Positions 35,745 through 47,258 of a DNA stretch of 64,000 nucleotides are shown here, in pieces. Where the stretch lies: NCBI GenBank assembly GCA_028023455.1, contig JAQFVV010012575.1, positions 1,050,517-1,114,516 on the forward strand. The letters are read 5' to 3'. How positions within the stretch are numbered: position 1 is the first letter of the stretch; every line of letters starts with the position of its first letter. The notes under the pieces were generated by a model. That model was not told the DNA's origin. It made no database searches and saw only the letters and a program-made list of their open reading frames with translations. The position numbers and the translations under genes were made by a program. Source of the stretch: Epiperipatus broadwayi (lineage: Eukaryota > Onychophora > Udeonychophora > Euonychophora > Peripatidae).

Positions 35745-36986
35745 CCTCATATTTAGGATAGGATATTGATTTCAGGATATGTAATCTAAACTGTATTAGT
35801 GAAAATTTAATACTGGTAGACATAATTAAAAAACATGGCCATTCCCACACAAAACATATTGAGAGTTTGATGTGAGTAATCCTTGGGGATGAAATTTGTA
35901 TGTGAAGCATTTGGATTGCTTTATGTGTCTTAATAAAGTAGAAGATGAGAAGTTGAAAGTCTCAATATTATTATTTTATGCTAGAACTGATTTTGTGTAA
36001 ATTGCCGAGCAGATATGTGATACAGATTCCCGAAGATGTGCCATATTAAATTAGTAGAACTAGCCAGAAGTCATGAAGAAGATAGCTCACTTAAGGTTCT
36101 GACTGAGAAAGCAGTTACCTCAGGAGACATGTCAGTAATACAATCTGGCCTTGCAAGGATGTGCTAGAATTATTGATTTGGAAGACAGACTGTTGGATCA
36201 ATTTCTATATGGTATGACAGATCACCATTTGAGGAAAATGGCTATTAAGTAAAGGTGATATCACATTTAAGATAGCTGTGGAGAAGTGTGTAGTACATGA
36301 GATGACAATAGCTAATGCATCAAAATTCCAGACAATCAGTAAAGAAATAAATCATACCACCAGTGATTTTAAAGCTAATATAAATGAAGTTGCCATTAGA
36401 ACTACACCAAATGAACTGATTTGCTATTGTTGTAGAATACCTAAAGATACTAAGAAGGTATGTAGATAGAAGAAGAAAAATTATCAGATCTGTGGTGAAA
36501 AACAACATCTGGCCCATGTGTGCAAAAAGGGTAGTAAAAAAATCAATGTCCAGACTTTAAATCTCAGACCTTAAACCTGGACTAAAGTTAGTTGTTAAGA
36601 AATCCATAATTAACTCTTCAAAAAACACTGCAAATAATCAAATTACCCTAGCAGTATCCATTTGTAAAAGCAAAGTCACCAAGGAAGTAAATAGCGGTGC
36701 TAGATTGTCTGTATTATCTTTGAAAGTTTGAGACCAAATGAATGTTAGAGCTTACAAGAAGTTAAAATTGTTTAAAACAAATGTTATAGCTACAGATGTA
36801 AATGATAATAAGATACACATATGTGGAAAGGTTTGTGTTTCGGTGAAATTAAATCAAAAGCAGAAGGTTTTGCCATTATACATTGTTAAAAGCGATATTA
36901 GTCCGCTACTAGATAAAAATTGGTTTCATTCTTTAGGAATTTGTATAAAGATTATTAAAAAATTTAAATTAGAGATTGAGGTTTGA
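35745..36986 (+). pseudogene. Gypsy gag and protease remnant
   Basis: Broken frames. A zinc-knuckle pair is visible: CYCCRIP (about 36420) and YQICGEKQHLAHVC (about 36480-36525), the C-x2-C-x4-H-x4-C nucleocapsid motif. Next comes a protease-like segment, VNSGARLSVLS (about 36685-36720), in which the catalytic D-S/T-G is changed to N-S-G, and then an 82-codon open stretch to 36986. Several stops separate these parts. Confidence 0.7.
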
Positions 36987-37079
36987 AATTAGTTTCCACA
37001 GCTGTTCAACAAAGACATCGCTATATTAAAAACAAGACCAGTGGATGTAGAATTGACTAATGATGTACAGCATATAGTT

Positions 37080-37703
37080 TGCAGACCTTGAAAAATTCCA
37101 TTTGCTCTGAGACCAAAGGTAGAAGAAACTATTGCAGATTTAGTAGTGAAAGACATCTTATCACTGGTGGAGGAATCGCCATTGGCTAGTCCAGTAATAG
37201 GAATCATAAAAGCAGTTGGAATGATTTGTTTTTGCGGAGATTACTGAATCAATGTTAACAAGTACACTAATAAAAGCACTTCTCCAGTACCCAGTGTGCC
37301 TGAAATATTAACATCATTGCAAAAAGCCTTGTTCTTTGCAAAAATAGATCTGAAATCTGCTTTCCATCAAATTCCTGTTATTAAGAAATCTGCAAATCTG
37401 TTAACACTCATTACAAATGGGAGATTATTTAAGTGTAATAGACTACATTTTGGGATTACTATAGTACCTAATATTTTCCAAGATAATATGGATAGATTAT
37501 TTCAAAATATGGATGGTATAATCCCATATCTAGATGATATACTGATTTCTACCCAATCTGAAAAATTGGAAAGCCATGTAATGGCAGTTTGTGCAAAACT
37601 AGACCAAATTGGCACTACCATAAATGCAAGAAAATGTATTTGGTCCACTCCAAAAATTAAGTTTCTGGGTCACATAACAAATAAACAGAAAAAAATATCC
37701 TAA
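37080..37703 (+). pseudogene. Gypsy reverse transcriptase remnant
   Basis: Shows the RT order: IADLVVKDI...ESPLASPVIGI, FAKIDLKSAFHQIPV (motif A), LFKCNRLHFGITIVPNIFQ (motif B, P-F-G region altered), then the catalytic YLDDILIST (about 37526-37552) and IKFLGHI. A stop lies in the GDY region near 37245. The palm residues are present but the frame is not continuous. Confidence 0.85.
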
Positions 37704-37739
37704 TCCAGAAAAAGTAAGAGATGTGAAAAAAGCTGCTAT

Positions 37740-38322
37740 ACCAAAAACGTTAAGGATTTACCAGCTTTCCTCAGATTATTGAATTTTTTCAAAAATTATC
37801 TACGTGGTAAAGCTCATTTTTTGACTCCCCTGTATAATTTACTGAGAAAATGACAATGCTGGAAATGGTTGAATGAACATAGAGTTGCTTTTGAAAAGAA
37901 AAAGATCTACTGATGCTGGAAACCTTATTACTGCATTATTGTAGTGATCAGGAATTAGTGATTATGACAGATGATTCAGATCATGGAGTAAAAGCAGTAA
38001 TCTCACATCTCATAGCTGGACAAGAAAGACCCATAGTGTATGCTTCCCAAACATTATCTTTAAGTGGAAAAAACTTCTGTCAGCTTGATAAAGAGGCCTT
38101 GGCTATTATATTATGATCAAAAAGTTCCATCAATATATTTATGGTCGCAGTTTTAAATTATTCACGGATCATCATCCATTGTTTGGAATTTTTGGAAAAA
38201 ATAAAAAAATATCAGAGCAAGTTAGCCAGAGACTTCTCAGATGGATTAACATTTTAGCTGCCTTTGATTATGAACTACGTTACAAACCTGGAAAGGAGAT
38301 AGTCACATTTGCCAGTGAGTGA
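37740..38322 (+). pseudogene. Gypsy RNase H remnant
   Basis: Connection region then MTDDSDHGVKAVISHL (about 37965-38010), QTLSLSGKNFCQLDKEALAI, and after one stop at 38116, KLFTDHHPL and DYELRYKPGKE. These are the D-E-D-D type RNase H blocks of Ty3/gypsy polyproteins. The break between two frames at about 38116 and the upstream stops show decay. Confidence 0.82.
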
Positions 38323-38579
38323 TAGTATACCATAAAAATTTGTTGAAGTTAATTTATTGGAAATTTTAAATTAACTGATAATTTAAATAGTGTAAAAAAT
38401 TATAAATGGACCGTAAAAGACCCTGGTTACTGACAATTAAAAATTTGGATAAGAAACGGATGGCCAAATAATCAACCAAACTATGTAACTATAGCGATCT
38501 GGAATGCATGTCATTTTCTATCTATTGGTAATGATTACATAGTTATGAACAATCACCTATTTATACCACTAGAGGGATG

Positions 38580-39600
38580 TCAACAATTGTTAAAAATATT
38601 GCATGCTGGTCACCCAGGCATAGTCGCATGAAGGCTTTTACATGTTCCTATGTTTGGTGGCTGTATATAGATCAAGATACTGTAAAATTATGCCATGATT
38701 TCCAGGTTGGAGCAAATTTTTCTGAGTAAAACTTTTAAACCCTGGAGAGGCTAAAAAACCTTGTGAAAGAATACATATAGATTTTTTTGCTGGACCTGTA
38801 AATAGATATTTAATCTTAATAGCAATAGTCTTACAGTAAATGGGTTGAGTATAGAGTTTTTTTTCCATATGTCAAAGCATCGGCCTGGAAGCGAATCCAT
38901 GACAACTGTCTGCAAACAACTGCTTGCTTGCAAGATAGCTGCACTGACCTCTCAGCTACCAATGCTTGACAAAGGTTGAGTTTAGAGTTGTAAGGACTAT
39001 GAATATCAGATATATACAATTAAAGCCTTACAAGTGATTTTTGCCACTCACAATTATCCACAGACATTAGTGTCTGATAATGGCACAACATTTATGTCTA
39101 CTGATTTCAAATTGTATTTGGCAGGAAAATATATTCCTCACATTCTAACACCAGCTTATCACCCAGTTTCAAATTGACTAGTGAAAAGGCAGTTCAAAAT
39201 TTAAAATCAAATTTGAAGAAAATTAAAGCACCTAACATGGATGAAACACTAGTTGATATGTGTTTTATCAACATTTCCTGCCTATTGCGATTAATGGAAG
39301 ATCACTGGCAGAGTTGTTGTTTAGTAAAACATATTAGACACCTCCGTCTAAATTACTACCAAAAGCAAAGAAAGCAAAGGAAGGTCCGGGTCATATAGAA
39401 ATTGTATTGTTCTACTTCCTAAAGATTCACTATTGGCGAAAATGTATGGGTTGCGATTATTTGAAAAGGACTTGGATATCAGGGATTATTACCAATAGTA
39501 TATCTGAAGTTATATAATTAATAAAACTTGATAATGGATTACTTGTAAGACATTATATTCATCATTTGAGAAAAAGATTTGCTATGACCAATGTGGACCA
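38580..39600 (+). pseudogene. Gypsy integrase remnant, interrupted by a SINE
   Basis: HAGHPGIV (about 38602-38625) marks the HHCC zinc domain. The DDE core follows: IHIDFFAGPV (first D), then SDNGTTFMS (second D, about 39070-39100) and TPAYHPVSN (the region preceding the catalytic E). Between the first and second D a 115-bp tRNA-derived SINE is inserted with its target duplication. Multiple stops elsewhere. Confidence 0.8.
38859..38973 (-). mobile_element. tRNA-derived SINE inside gypsy integrase
   Basis: The minus strand has a tRNA-like module: GCATTGGTAGCTGAGAGG near 38960 and GATTCGCTTCCAGGCCGATGC near 38875, with a T-rich plus-strand edge acting as the poly-A tail. Flanks are GGTTGAGTATAGAGTT (38843-38858) and GGTTGAGTTTAGAGTT (38974-38989), a 16-bp target duplication with one mismatch. 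Its ends (TGTCAA / TTGACA) resemble those of the SINE at 3104-3191. Confidence 0.8.
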
Positions 39601-39637
39601 AAAAGAATCGGTTAAAAAGGAAACCTAATGGGACTTA

Positions 39638-39838
39638 TTGTCTAGAGCAGAGCTAGATAATCTGCCTCCCTTAACACAAGAGGAATTATTACCTGCAGAT
39701 CAAATTATGCCAGAAGATGACAATGTAGACCCTGACCCAGATGATTCTAGTAAAATGATTTATCCTATTCCTGAAAGCTGTATTCCACGAAGTCATCAAA
39801 CCGTAAGAAACCAACTAAATTTAATGATTATTTTCTGA
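39638..39838 (+). pseudogene. Gypsy polyprotein C-terminal tail
   Basis: A 66-codon open stretch rich in Asp/Pro (LPPLTQEELLPADQ, DDNVDPDPDD) ending just before the polypurine tract, as expected for the end of a gypsy pol frame. The last residues shift frame relative to the usual RKPTKFNDYF-like ending. Confidence 0.6.
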
Positions 39839-39847
39839 AGTAGGGGG
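39837..39847 (+). promoter_or_regulatory. Gypsy polypurine tract
   Basis: GAAGTAGGGGG directly before the 3' LTR; purine-only except one T. Priming site for plus-strand DNA synthesis in LTR retrotransposons. Confidence 0.6.
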
Positions 39848-40399
39848 AAATATATATATATATGCTGTAAATAAAATTAAAGTAAAATAACTGTATTATT
39901 ATTAATTACTTCAGAAATTATACTAATAAAGAGAATTGATTGAAGAGCTTCTAGTGGATTGTGCTCAGTAATAATATTAGGTTTCTATCTCACGCAATAT
40001 TCCAAAACGTTTAAGTCAGCCGTCATTTTTTAACAAACAGAAATTATGGTTACAGTTATAGAACCAATTAAAGAAGAAAATACTAAATTGGGAATTAGTC
40101 CTGAAGTGCTCACTACTATTATTATGCAAGTAGACTATATGAGAAAGAAATGAGAACGCTCTAAGTTTTCAGTAAAACTAATAACTACTTATCATTTGGT
40201 AAAGTGTTGAATTTATATATTTATATTTATTGCAAATTCCATCTAAAGAAAAATTGTTATCAACCTTAGTTATACGTGCATTCATGCCTGTTTATGTCTA
40301 TTGTATTGATATTAAATAATATTTAATTATTCTTACCTGGTCTTATGTTTTATTTCTTCATGCTACCACAGCTGAGTTAAACTCCCTGTGGACACAGCA
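39848..40399 (+). repeat. Gypsy 3' LTR
   Basis: 552 bp, begins in an AT tract after the polypurine tract and ends GGACACAGCA, then ATTAT. It has a short extra segment (CCATCTAAAGAAAAA near 40238) and lacks a small AT repeat present in the 5' LTR. Confidence 0.8.
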
Positions 40400-40479
40400 A
40401 TTATCAAACCTTTAATTATTATATTTATTTCTATACTTTATTTTCTATATTATATATAAGATTCATTGTGCCAATATTT

Positions 40480-40480
<1 letters not shown>

Positions 40481-40512
<32 letters not shown>
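40481..40512. repeat. (CA)n(TA)n microsatellite
   Basis: About eleven AC units followed by five AT units. Confidence 0.9.
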
Positions 40513-40862
40513 ACATGACAAGCAGTATTATAATGTGAGCTCATAATATCAATGGTAAAAGTATATTTGATATAATAAATATTTATTATTTTTTGCTTTA
40601 GACTTTTGGTATGATTTGAGCAAAAAATCAAAATAGCTTCCTGAGATAATAAAAGAAATTTTTTTTTTATGGGTTCCTAAAAATTTGTGATCTTTAGATT
40701 GTATGCTTATTATGTAATGAATAAATATATGCAAAGAAACCAAGTGCTTCTGTTTCATTTTTAAATATTACAAGTATCTAACATTATAGAAGATCGAGAT
40801 TCTCTTTTTTCTACTTAAAAGTAGTTAATTAATTATTTTAAAGATACTAAATGGTGACAAAT

Positions 40863-41279
40863 TAAAGAGAAAGGATTTCACCTTTTTAGCATATGGCCTT
40901 ACTGATTTTATAATAACTCAACGCTGTCGTGTTGAGTACAGAGGAGACTTTCAAACTCAAACACAAGATGGAGACTTTATAAAGAGCTGTTGTCTTATTT
41001 TAGACCTAAATTCTGATTCATATAGGCCACTCTGAAGCATTTTGGTTTGAGAGAATGAAGATTTTACTCTATTCACTTTTACATCCATTACTTTCTTGCA
41101 TACATTAACATTCGCGAAGTCTCTATCTTGTGTGTCAGTTTGAGAATCTCCTCTATACTCAACACGACAACGTTGACTTATTCTAAAATTAATAAGGGAA
41201 TATGTTAAAAAGATGAAAGCCCTTGCTCTTTAATTTCATACGACCTATGCTCTTAATAAATAAATCTGAAAGTTACATT
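40863..41279. mobile_element. Fold-back retroposon with 13-bp target duplication
   Basis: Arms of about 120 bp: TAATAACTCAACGCTGTCG near 40912 is mirrored by CGACAACGTTGACTTATT near 41167, extended by TTAAAGAG...CTTTTTAGCATAT and its complement. An asymmetric right tail (TCTTAATAAATAAATCTG) follows. AATGGTGACAAAT occurs exactly at 40850-40862 and 41280-41292. No ORF. The layout matches that of the hairpin retroposons but the sequence is a different family. Confidence 0.75.
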
Positions 41280-41684
41280 AATGGTGACAAATAAATAAAA
41301 ATCTCTCTCATGTAGTCGAATGGTTTGTTGTTCTACTGCTTGAAAGATTATATAAAATATTTAGGGATTAAAGATATCAGAGTCAAGCTGAGATACATAG
41401 ATCTTTAGCTCCAATTTACTACTTTCCCACTGCACAAAAACTCACAAGTCAGCACAAACTTTTCAAAAACTCACTCATCATTGTACATATAAGGATAGAA
41501 CCTATATTTTCAGATTAGCACCCTGTATTGAATCTTCAACCAACACATAAAAGATGATAGCTCTTGCTGTTAAACCCAGATTTAATCTTTTGCTATATGA
41601 AGTCCTGTATTCTCTGGTATTGGTAGTCTTCATTATTTCACAATAATGTTCAAGGAGGAATTATTAAAGGTATTTTTTTACATT

Positions 41685-41816
41685 TAAATCCGCTACAAAA
41701 TACTACTTCAATTTGTTAGTTTATTAATAAAGCTATAATCAAATTGTCTGTAAATCCGCTACAAAATACTACTTCAATTTGTTAGTTTATTAATAAAGCT
41801 ATAATCAAATTGTCTG
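41685..41816. repeat. Exact tandem duplication, 66 bp x 2
   Basis: The unit beginning AAATCCGCTACAAAATACTA and ending AAATTGTCTG is repeated immediately without visible differences. Confidence 0.92.
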
Positions 41817-43740
41817 GATTAAATATTCTTAAAACAAGACAAATTTGCTATATCAAATCAGAAACCTTGGAGTCAATAATTCCCCAAAAATCTCTTATCT
41901 ACCATTTTAATTCCTTTCCTTTTTAGATGTATAACCTTTAAAACTTTAAACTTTCTTACATTCGATTCTATTTGTCCATTCAAATAATTATAGTTTTATT
42001 ATCATTCTTATCATTATTCGATATCAAAATGAAACTAAAAAAAAATCGATTTTGTACAGTAACTTAATGTGTACTTATTTCTTCACACGTTAAAATTTTT
42101 TTTTAATAATGTTTATAAACAACAACACATGTAAATATATGTTTCTGCTGCCAGTACTTCTGCTCAAGCTTTAAAAATTAGGCTACTTAACTCATATTTT
42201 GTTTATTTCTGTAGGCATTTAAATTCTTTTTATAACAATCTCATTATTACTAAAACTTGAACTGCAAGAATCAAGCTTCATGAACATTTTTCACTTTACA
42301 TAAATATTATTAATATTAAATTTTCACTTCGTTTATATTTAATATATAGGATATACGAGCACAGACTTTCCCACGACCCGCCACTCTCCATTCTATCTCA
42401 TAGCACTGATGCACTTGAACACATATATGTCGAAAAGATAAACGTATTTCATGCTAAACCAGCAATCATCAGTTGTTCCAGATTATCATCTCTACACACA
42501 TATGCAATAAGTGCTCAGATATATATTAAGATAGCCAATCTTCATACTTATATTTGTAATTTGATTATGAACCGTTTTTCATGTCTGCCACAGGAAATGT
42601 TGTTTTTTTCTTTTTGCAAATTAGACGAGATGACTGCACTTTTGGTGAGGTCGACCAGAATCAATGCTCTGTAGATCAATTAATTCCATTTTTCTATTTA
42701 AATACTGAGATGATTATGTGGATATTTTATTCAAATTAGAGAATTTATATATTTCACTTCGTCCATAACTGGACAATATTTTCTTTCTTGTTAATTCTTT
42801 CATATGATTGGCTATGAAAATTTTCCCTAGCATCTCAATCCTTGTACATAAGATAAAACGTCTGTGTGTGGAATACATGTCCAAAACTCTGTTTGTGCTT
42901 CTAAAAAACCATTTTGTGTCGCAGACGTGAAAACATTTTGCAATCACATTATAAATATTAATATTTTTAACTGATCATTTCTTAGGCTAGAGAGTATAGT
43001 ATCATTTCTAAACCATATATAAAATTTAAATCGCTTAAAGATTAATATATCTATTGTTAGTTAAATATAACCACACTTCAAACTTCTTTATCATGTGTAT
43101 AATCTGTTTAGTTATAATTAAAATTGTCATTAACATGTGAATAAAAATTTGATAAAGGTGAATTAATTTTTAAGATATTTTTATTCACTGTTTTGAGAAT
43201 CTGTCGAATGGAAGTTTAACATTTTTTTTTAATAAACCTCACAATATTACATTTTTTAAATAGATAAACTGACAAAATCTTGGTTTAATTTTTTTGCAGA
43301 TCAATTCATTTTTTAAATCGATTTTGTCGTTTGCATTTGAAACTCAACTAACAAAATATTTCAGCTAATCTATCACCATAAATTGCAATCTACTAAAAAT
43401 GTTCACTTGATTTCTGCATTTGCTATGAAAAACTTGACTATTCCAACTCCAATTGAATTCTTTTCTTTTTTACACTTTTATAAGAGATGATTTTGTGAAA
43501 CATTTTACACAAAAATATATTGCTACTTTTTCTACACCATCCATAAAATTTATATATTTTCTCCCGAAAACTTTAGATATTTATTCAGTTTATTTCTATC
43601 ATTTATATTTTACCCATTCTTTTTACTTTATATTTCCCATCACATTTATAACCATCTCTACTATTAAAAAATTCTCTATTATATATTGTCTCGTTATCAA
43701 AAACTTTAATGGACTAAACTTTATTCACTGCATGTGATAA
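41817..43740. other. Mostly featureless; LINE APE fragment near 42340-42560
   Basis: Around 42420-42510 broken frames (LEHIYVEKIN, LNQQSSVVPDYH) match the LINE APE remnants at 8.8 and 10.9 kb. No other feature is supported; ORFs such as 43453-43737 look like AT-rich chance frames. Confidence 0.45.
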
Positions 43741-43744
43741 GGTG

Positions 43745-44035
43745 TTGGACTATTTCCATCATCTATCAATAAATGTTGAATGTATAAAAAATTTTAAACT
43801 TTATTTCAACTTTTCAAATAAAACCACTTGTTAGCAATAACATGCAAATAGACACACGGATTAGTAATTAGACAGCGTTTTGAGTAGTAGTAATTCTCCA
43901 TTATTTTCCAGGTGTTGCTGGCCTGACCAGTGCCAGAATTTGCATAGGAATCGAACTTGCACCTTTAGATTCTCTAATATCAAATTTAAGGCAAATATTC
44001 TAACGGAATAAGTTATCCTGTCAAAGACAACAGAT
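43745..44035 (-). mobile_element. PLE lineage 3, second copy: 3' end with decayed tRNA-like and hammerhead
   Basis: Minus strand, in order: a tRNA-like segment whose B box is nearly intact (AGTTCGATTCC, 43957-43947) but A box ruined, the GGCCAGCAACACCTGG block, a decayed hammerhead (CUGGAAA, AAAAC, with GUC kept; 43872-43912), and the tail AATAAAGTT...GATGATGGAAATAGTCCAA. The order is identical to 21900-22200, so these parts belong together. Confidence 0.65.
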
Positions 44036-44069
44036 AATAGCAATTTCATATATTTATATGAGGGTTGGT

Positions 44070-44465
44070 TCAAATCCTCCCGAGTCCTTCATTTTTTTCC
44101 AGAGCAAGATTAATTAAAGGCTTGTTTTTTAAATTTTTGTTAAGAGCCAAATTAATTAGAGGCATCCATACATTATGTATCACCACACTGGGTTGACTTA
44201 CAGGATTATTTGCCATTGTCATATGAGCGGCTTCCTTGAATTTTCTTCTTTGCATCTTTTCCTCCTTATCCAATATTTTTGTATTTTCCCAATTAAATGT
44301 ATGGTCATTAGAACATACATGATCTGCTATGGCAGACACATCTATTTTTCTTTTTTAACCAATAGTTTGTGTAGTTTCAATCACTGTTTAACAGGTTGAC
44401 AGGTCACACCAATTTATTGCCTTCCACATTCACATGGTATTTCATAGATGCAGTTTTTGTTCTTC
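44070..44465 (-). pseudogene. PLE lineage 3 GIY-YIG endonuclease remnant
   Basis: Minus strand: CIYEIPCECGRQ, then IGVTCQPVKQ after a stop in place of the Y of YIG, LKLHKLL, a frameshift, and DVSAIADHVCSNDHTFNW, NTKILDKEEKMQRRKF. The first part is the GIY-YIG core with its upstream Cys pair, typical of endonuclease-bearing Penelope-like elements. At least three lesions. Upstream to about 44770 the strand may hold further decayed PLE sequence but no RT motif is clear. Confidence 0.75.
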
Positions 44466-44769
44466 AGCACTTCCAATATAGACTTGGCAGAAGTAAAAAT
44501 TCTTTGAAGTGTGGTATGGCTTTGGAAAGCTGTTTTAATGTTATATTGACTGTAGATTTTCTTTAATTTGTTCATCATTCCTGATATCTATGGATATGCT
44601 ACAGTACCAATAATTGTTTTTTCTTTTGGTATCTCTTTTCATTGTTTATTAATGGTTTCCTTGATGATAACTGGTGGATAACCATTCTTCATGAGAGTTT
44701 ATTCTATGTGAATCTTTTCATTTTCCAAATCACTGGTTACAAAACAAACTTCCTTTGCTCTATTCCATA

Positions 44770-45650
44770 ATGATAGTATACTTCCATGTTATTGCTTTAT
44801 TTATTTTTATCATTATTATTTTTACCAATAATTATTAAAAAATTAAAGTATACATAATTACATTTTTATTTTATCAGTATGTTTTATTTTTTTAAAAAAA
44901 AATAATAAGTTCTAGCATATCATAAATAAAACAGTTACTACGTGTTGTGAAACTGACTGATAATATTATTACCAATACAGTAGTGAAATTTGTGTGAGAT
45001 ATTCTAAAAATTATAATGCAATTTTAATATTTTAAAGCAGAATTTTGTAGATATCTCTGGACTTCATATTTTTTGTTTCCATTCAAAAAATAAATCCTCA
45101 TTGAAAAAAGATTTTATTGTTTTTGTGGTGTCACTTTTTTGGCTGTTTTCTTGCCCATCATTGAACGACAAAAATAGTTTTTGTCCTCATTATGGACTCT
45201 GATTTTTATTATATTTTCAATATTTGCAAGATTTAAATATAATTTTTAAAATTTTTATGTTTGTAAATATATATTTGTAATAAATTATTTCCAGTTTATT
45301 GAATTTTTATTTAAAATAACAGTTTAATACTAAAATCTACAAAAGTCACCAGGGAGAACAATACAAATATACACAGAGTTGAAGGGTTAAGATATTCAGT
45401 TCTATTCGGAGGTCATTCAATGGCGGAAAAGTTTCGATACTTTTACTGCAACTCTTAATCTAAACAAACTTTTTTAATGATACTGTCTAAAAACAATAAT
45501 GTTTCATTTCTATCTTATATGCAGATCGAAGAAAAACAAAGCTTATAAGAAAAAACTAGCATTTCTATATTTTTCTACTTTAGAACAGATTGTTATTATT
45601 AATATACATTTTTTATTAATAAAATGAATAAAACTAACACATATATATAT
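44770..45650. other. No feature seen
   Basis: A/T-rich, no supported gene or repeat boundary; ends in an AT microsatellite at 45642-45653. Confidence 0.45.
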
Positions 45651-45710
45651 ATATGATTTCCTATTATTATTATTTTCGGAATATTCCGCGCAGTAAAATA
45701 GTTAAATAGC

Positions 45711-45752
45711 TGATGTTTTGGTACAATAACAAGTACCTTCCTCAAAGCGTTC
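45711..45752 (-). ncRNA. Hammerhead-like motif, PLE lineage 1 left copy
   Basis: Minus strand: UUGAGGA, stem II GGUAC/GUACC (perfect, loop UUGUUAUU), AAAAC, then AUC. Compared with the hammerhead consensus, C3 is U and G12 is A. Its twin at 47692-47735 carries the same changes. Confidence 0.45.
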
Positions 45753-46182
45753 TCTTTCTCAAATCATAGGAATGCGTGTGAGATTTAAAATTGTTTTTAT
45801 CTTTTTGTTTCTCCTCATATTTAAATTCTATTAGTTGAGAAGTTTTAAATTTTATTTTGTCTTCTAATAGCTTCTTCCAAACGTTGTTAATCTTCTTTAA
45901 TTCACATCTTTCATTTATGCTCTTGGGCCTTTTAAAAATCTCTATAGCTTCTCTTAGCAATCTTTGGTCATATTGTTCAATTTTTGCTAGAATATTTGTT
46001 TTATCAAAATTGATATCATGATTAGTTAATTTTATATGGGAATAAATAGCTGATGAATTGGATTTTTCTCTGACTGCCAGAATGTGTTCTTCCTTTATAA
46101 TATTTATTCTATGATTAGTCTGTCCAATATATGTATGTGAATAGACCCTAAATGGAATTTCATGTATACCATGACACTCCAA
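45742..46182 (-). pseudogene. PLE lineage 1 GIY-YIG endonuclease, left copy
   Basis: A 146-codon frame: HEIPFRVYSHTYIGQTNHRI carries the GIY-YIG signature (I-P...T-Y-I-G-Q-T), though the two Cys of the preceding zinc-like pair are partly replaced (PFRVY versus PCRVC in the right copy). It continues with EHILAVR, SAIYSHIKLTNHDINF and LLREAIEIFKRP, where R and E of the GIY-YIG active site are expected. Frameshifts separate it from the RT part. Confidence 0.8.
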
Positions 46183-46216
46183 AAAAATTTTGTCTTTAGA
46201 AAGTAGAAATATTTCA

Positions 46217-46740
46217 TTAATTTTTTTTAAAAGTAATGTAAACTGTGTGAATATTATTATTCTTTAAAATGTTACCAATTTTATCAGTTACTTCTTTTAT
46301 GTATGGCAAAATTGTCTTAATTTCTGATGTATCAAAATCTTTTTTCTTTTTATATGTATAAGTCTTATTAATAATGCTGTAATTAAAACCATTATCAAGA
46401 AGTATTTTTTTAGTAGCAGAAATATCCTGAAGAAAATGGCTATCATCATAAAGTCTTTTAGTTCTATCCAACAATGTCTTTGCTACTGAAAATAGTTGTG
46501 CAGGATAGTGATGAGAAGAAAAATGTAGATACCTCCCAGTGTGTGTTGGTTTTTTTTATATATACCATGAGATAAAGAACTATCTTCCCTTCTTTCAATT
46601 AACACATCTAAGAAAAGTAATCGGTTATTATTTTCTATTTCCGTAGTAAATCTGATATTGTTGTGTAAAGAGTTTAAAAAATTAAAAAAGTCATCAAGAG
46701 CATGCTTACCATGAGGCCAATATCGCTTCATGGTAAGCAT
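46217..46740 (-). pseudogene. PLE lineage 1 RT C-terminal part, left copy
   Basis: Two frames (46740-46483 and 46474-46217) give the PLE RT thumb: FFNFLNSLHNNIRFTTEIEN, LLFLDVLIER, YKKNQHT (frameshifted KPTHT), then LDRTKRLYDDSHFLQD and ILPYIKEVTDKIGNILK. The catalytic palm is missing because the copy is truncated at the palindromic junction. Confidence 0.78.
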
Positions 46741-47224
46741 GCTCTTGATGCCTTTTTAAATTTTTTAAACTATTTACATAACAATATCAGATTTACTACG
46801 GAAATAGAAAATAATAACCAATTACCTTTCTTAGATGTGTTAATTGAAAGAAGGGAAGATAGTTCTTTATCTCATGGTATATATAAAAAACCAACACACA
46901 CTGAGAGATATCTACACTTTTCTTTTCATCACCATCCTGCACAACCATTTTCAATGGCAAAGACATTGTTGGATAGAACTAAGAGACTTTATGATGATAG
47001 CCATTTTCTCCAGGATATTTCTGCTGCTAAAAAAATGCTTCTTGGTAATGGTTTTAATTATAGCATTATCAATAGGGCTTATACATATAAAAAGAAAAAA
47101 AGATTTTGATACATCAGAAATTAAGACAATTTTGCCATACATAAAAGGAGTAACTGATAAAATTGATAACATTTTAAAGAATAATAATATTCACACAGTT
47201 TACACTACTTTTAAAAAAAATTAA
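46702..47224 (+). pseudogene. PLE lineage 1 RT C-terminal part, right copy
   Basis: Frame 46702-47109 has LNFLNYLHNNIRFTTE, LPFLDVLIERR, YKKPTHTERYLHFSFHHHP (the well-conserved KPTHT-D/E-RYL block of PLE RTs) and LLDRTKRLYDD. A one-base shift near 47105 moves to DTSEIKTILPYIKGVTDKI, ending at 47224. The N-terminal palm is absent. Confidence 0.8.
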
Positions 47225-47258
47225 TGAAATATTTCCACTTCCTAAAGACAAAATTTCT

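Larger units (their letters stand above)
26850..40399 (+). mobile_element. Decayed Ty3/gypsy retrotransposon, split by a nested LTR element
   Basis: The gypsy element occupies 26850-26870 plus 35192-40399. Its 5' LTR is interrupted near the start by the LTR element at 26871-35191. Joined across that insertion, the 5' LTR is about 547 bp against 552 bp for the 3' LTR. ATTAT flanks both outer ends (26845-26849 and 40400-40404), a fitting 5-bp target duplication. Internal order is PBS, gag, protease, RT, RNase H, integrase, C-terminal tail and polypurine tract, as in Ty3/gypsy, with many stops and frameshifts throughout. Confidence 0.78.

Noticed and set aside
40911-41183. Hammerhead in the fold-back (GAGGAGA...TCTCAAAC)
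   Set aside because: The first box lacks C3, U4 and G5 and no cleavage triplet is placed correctly.
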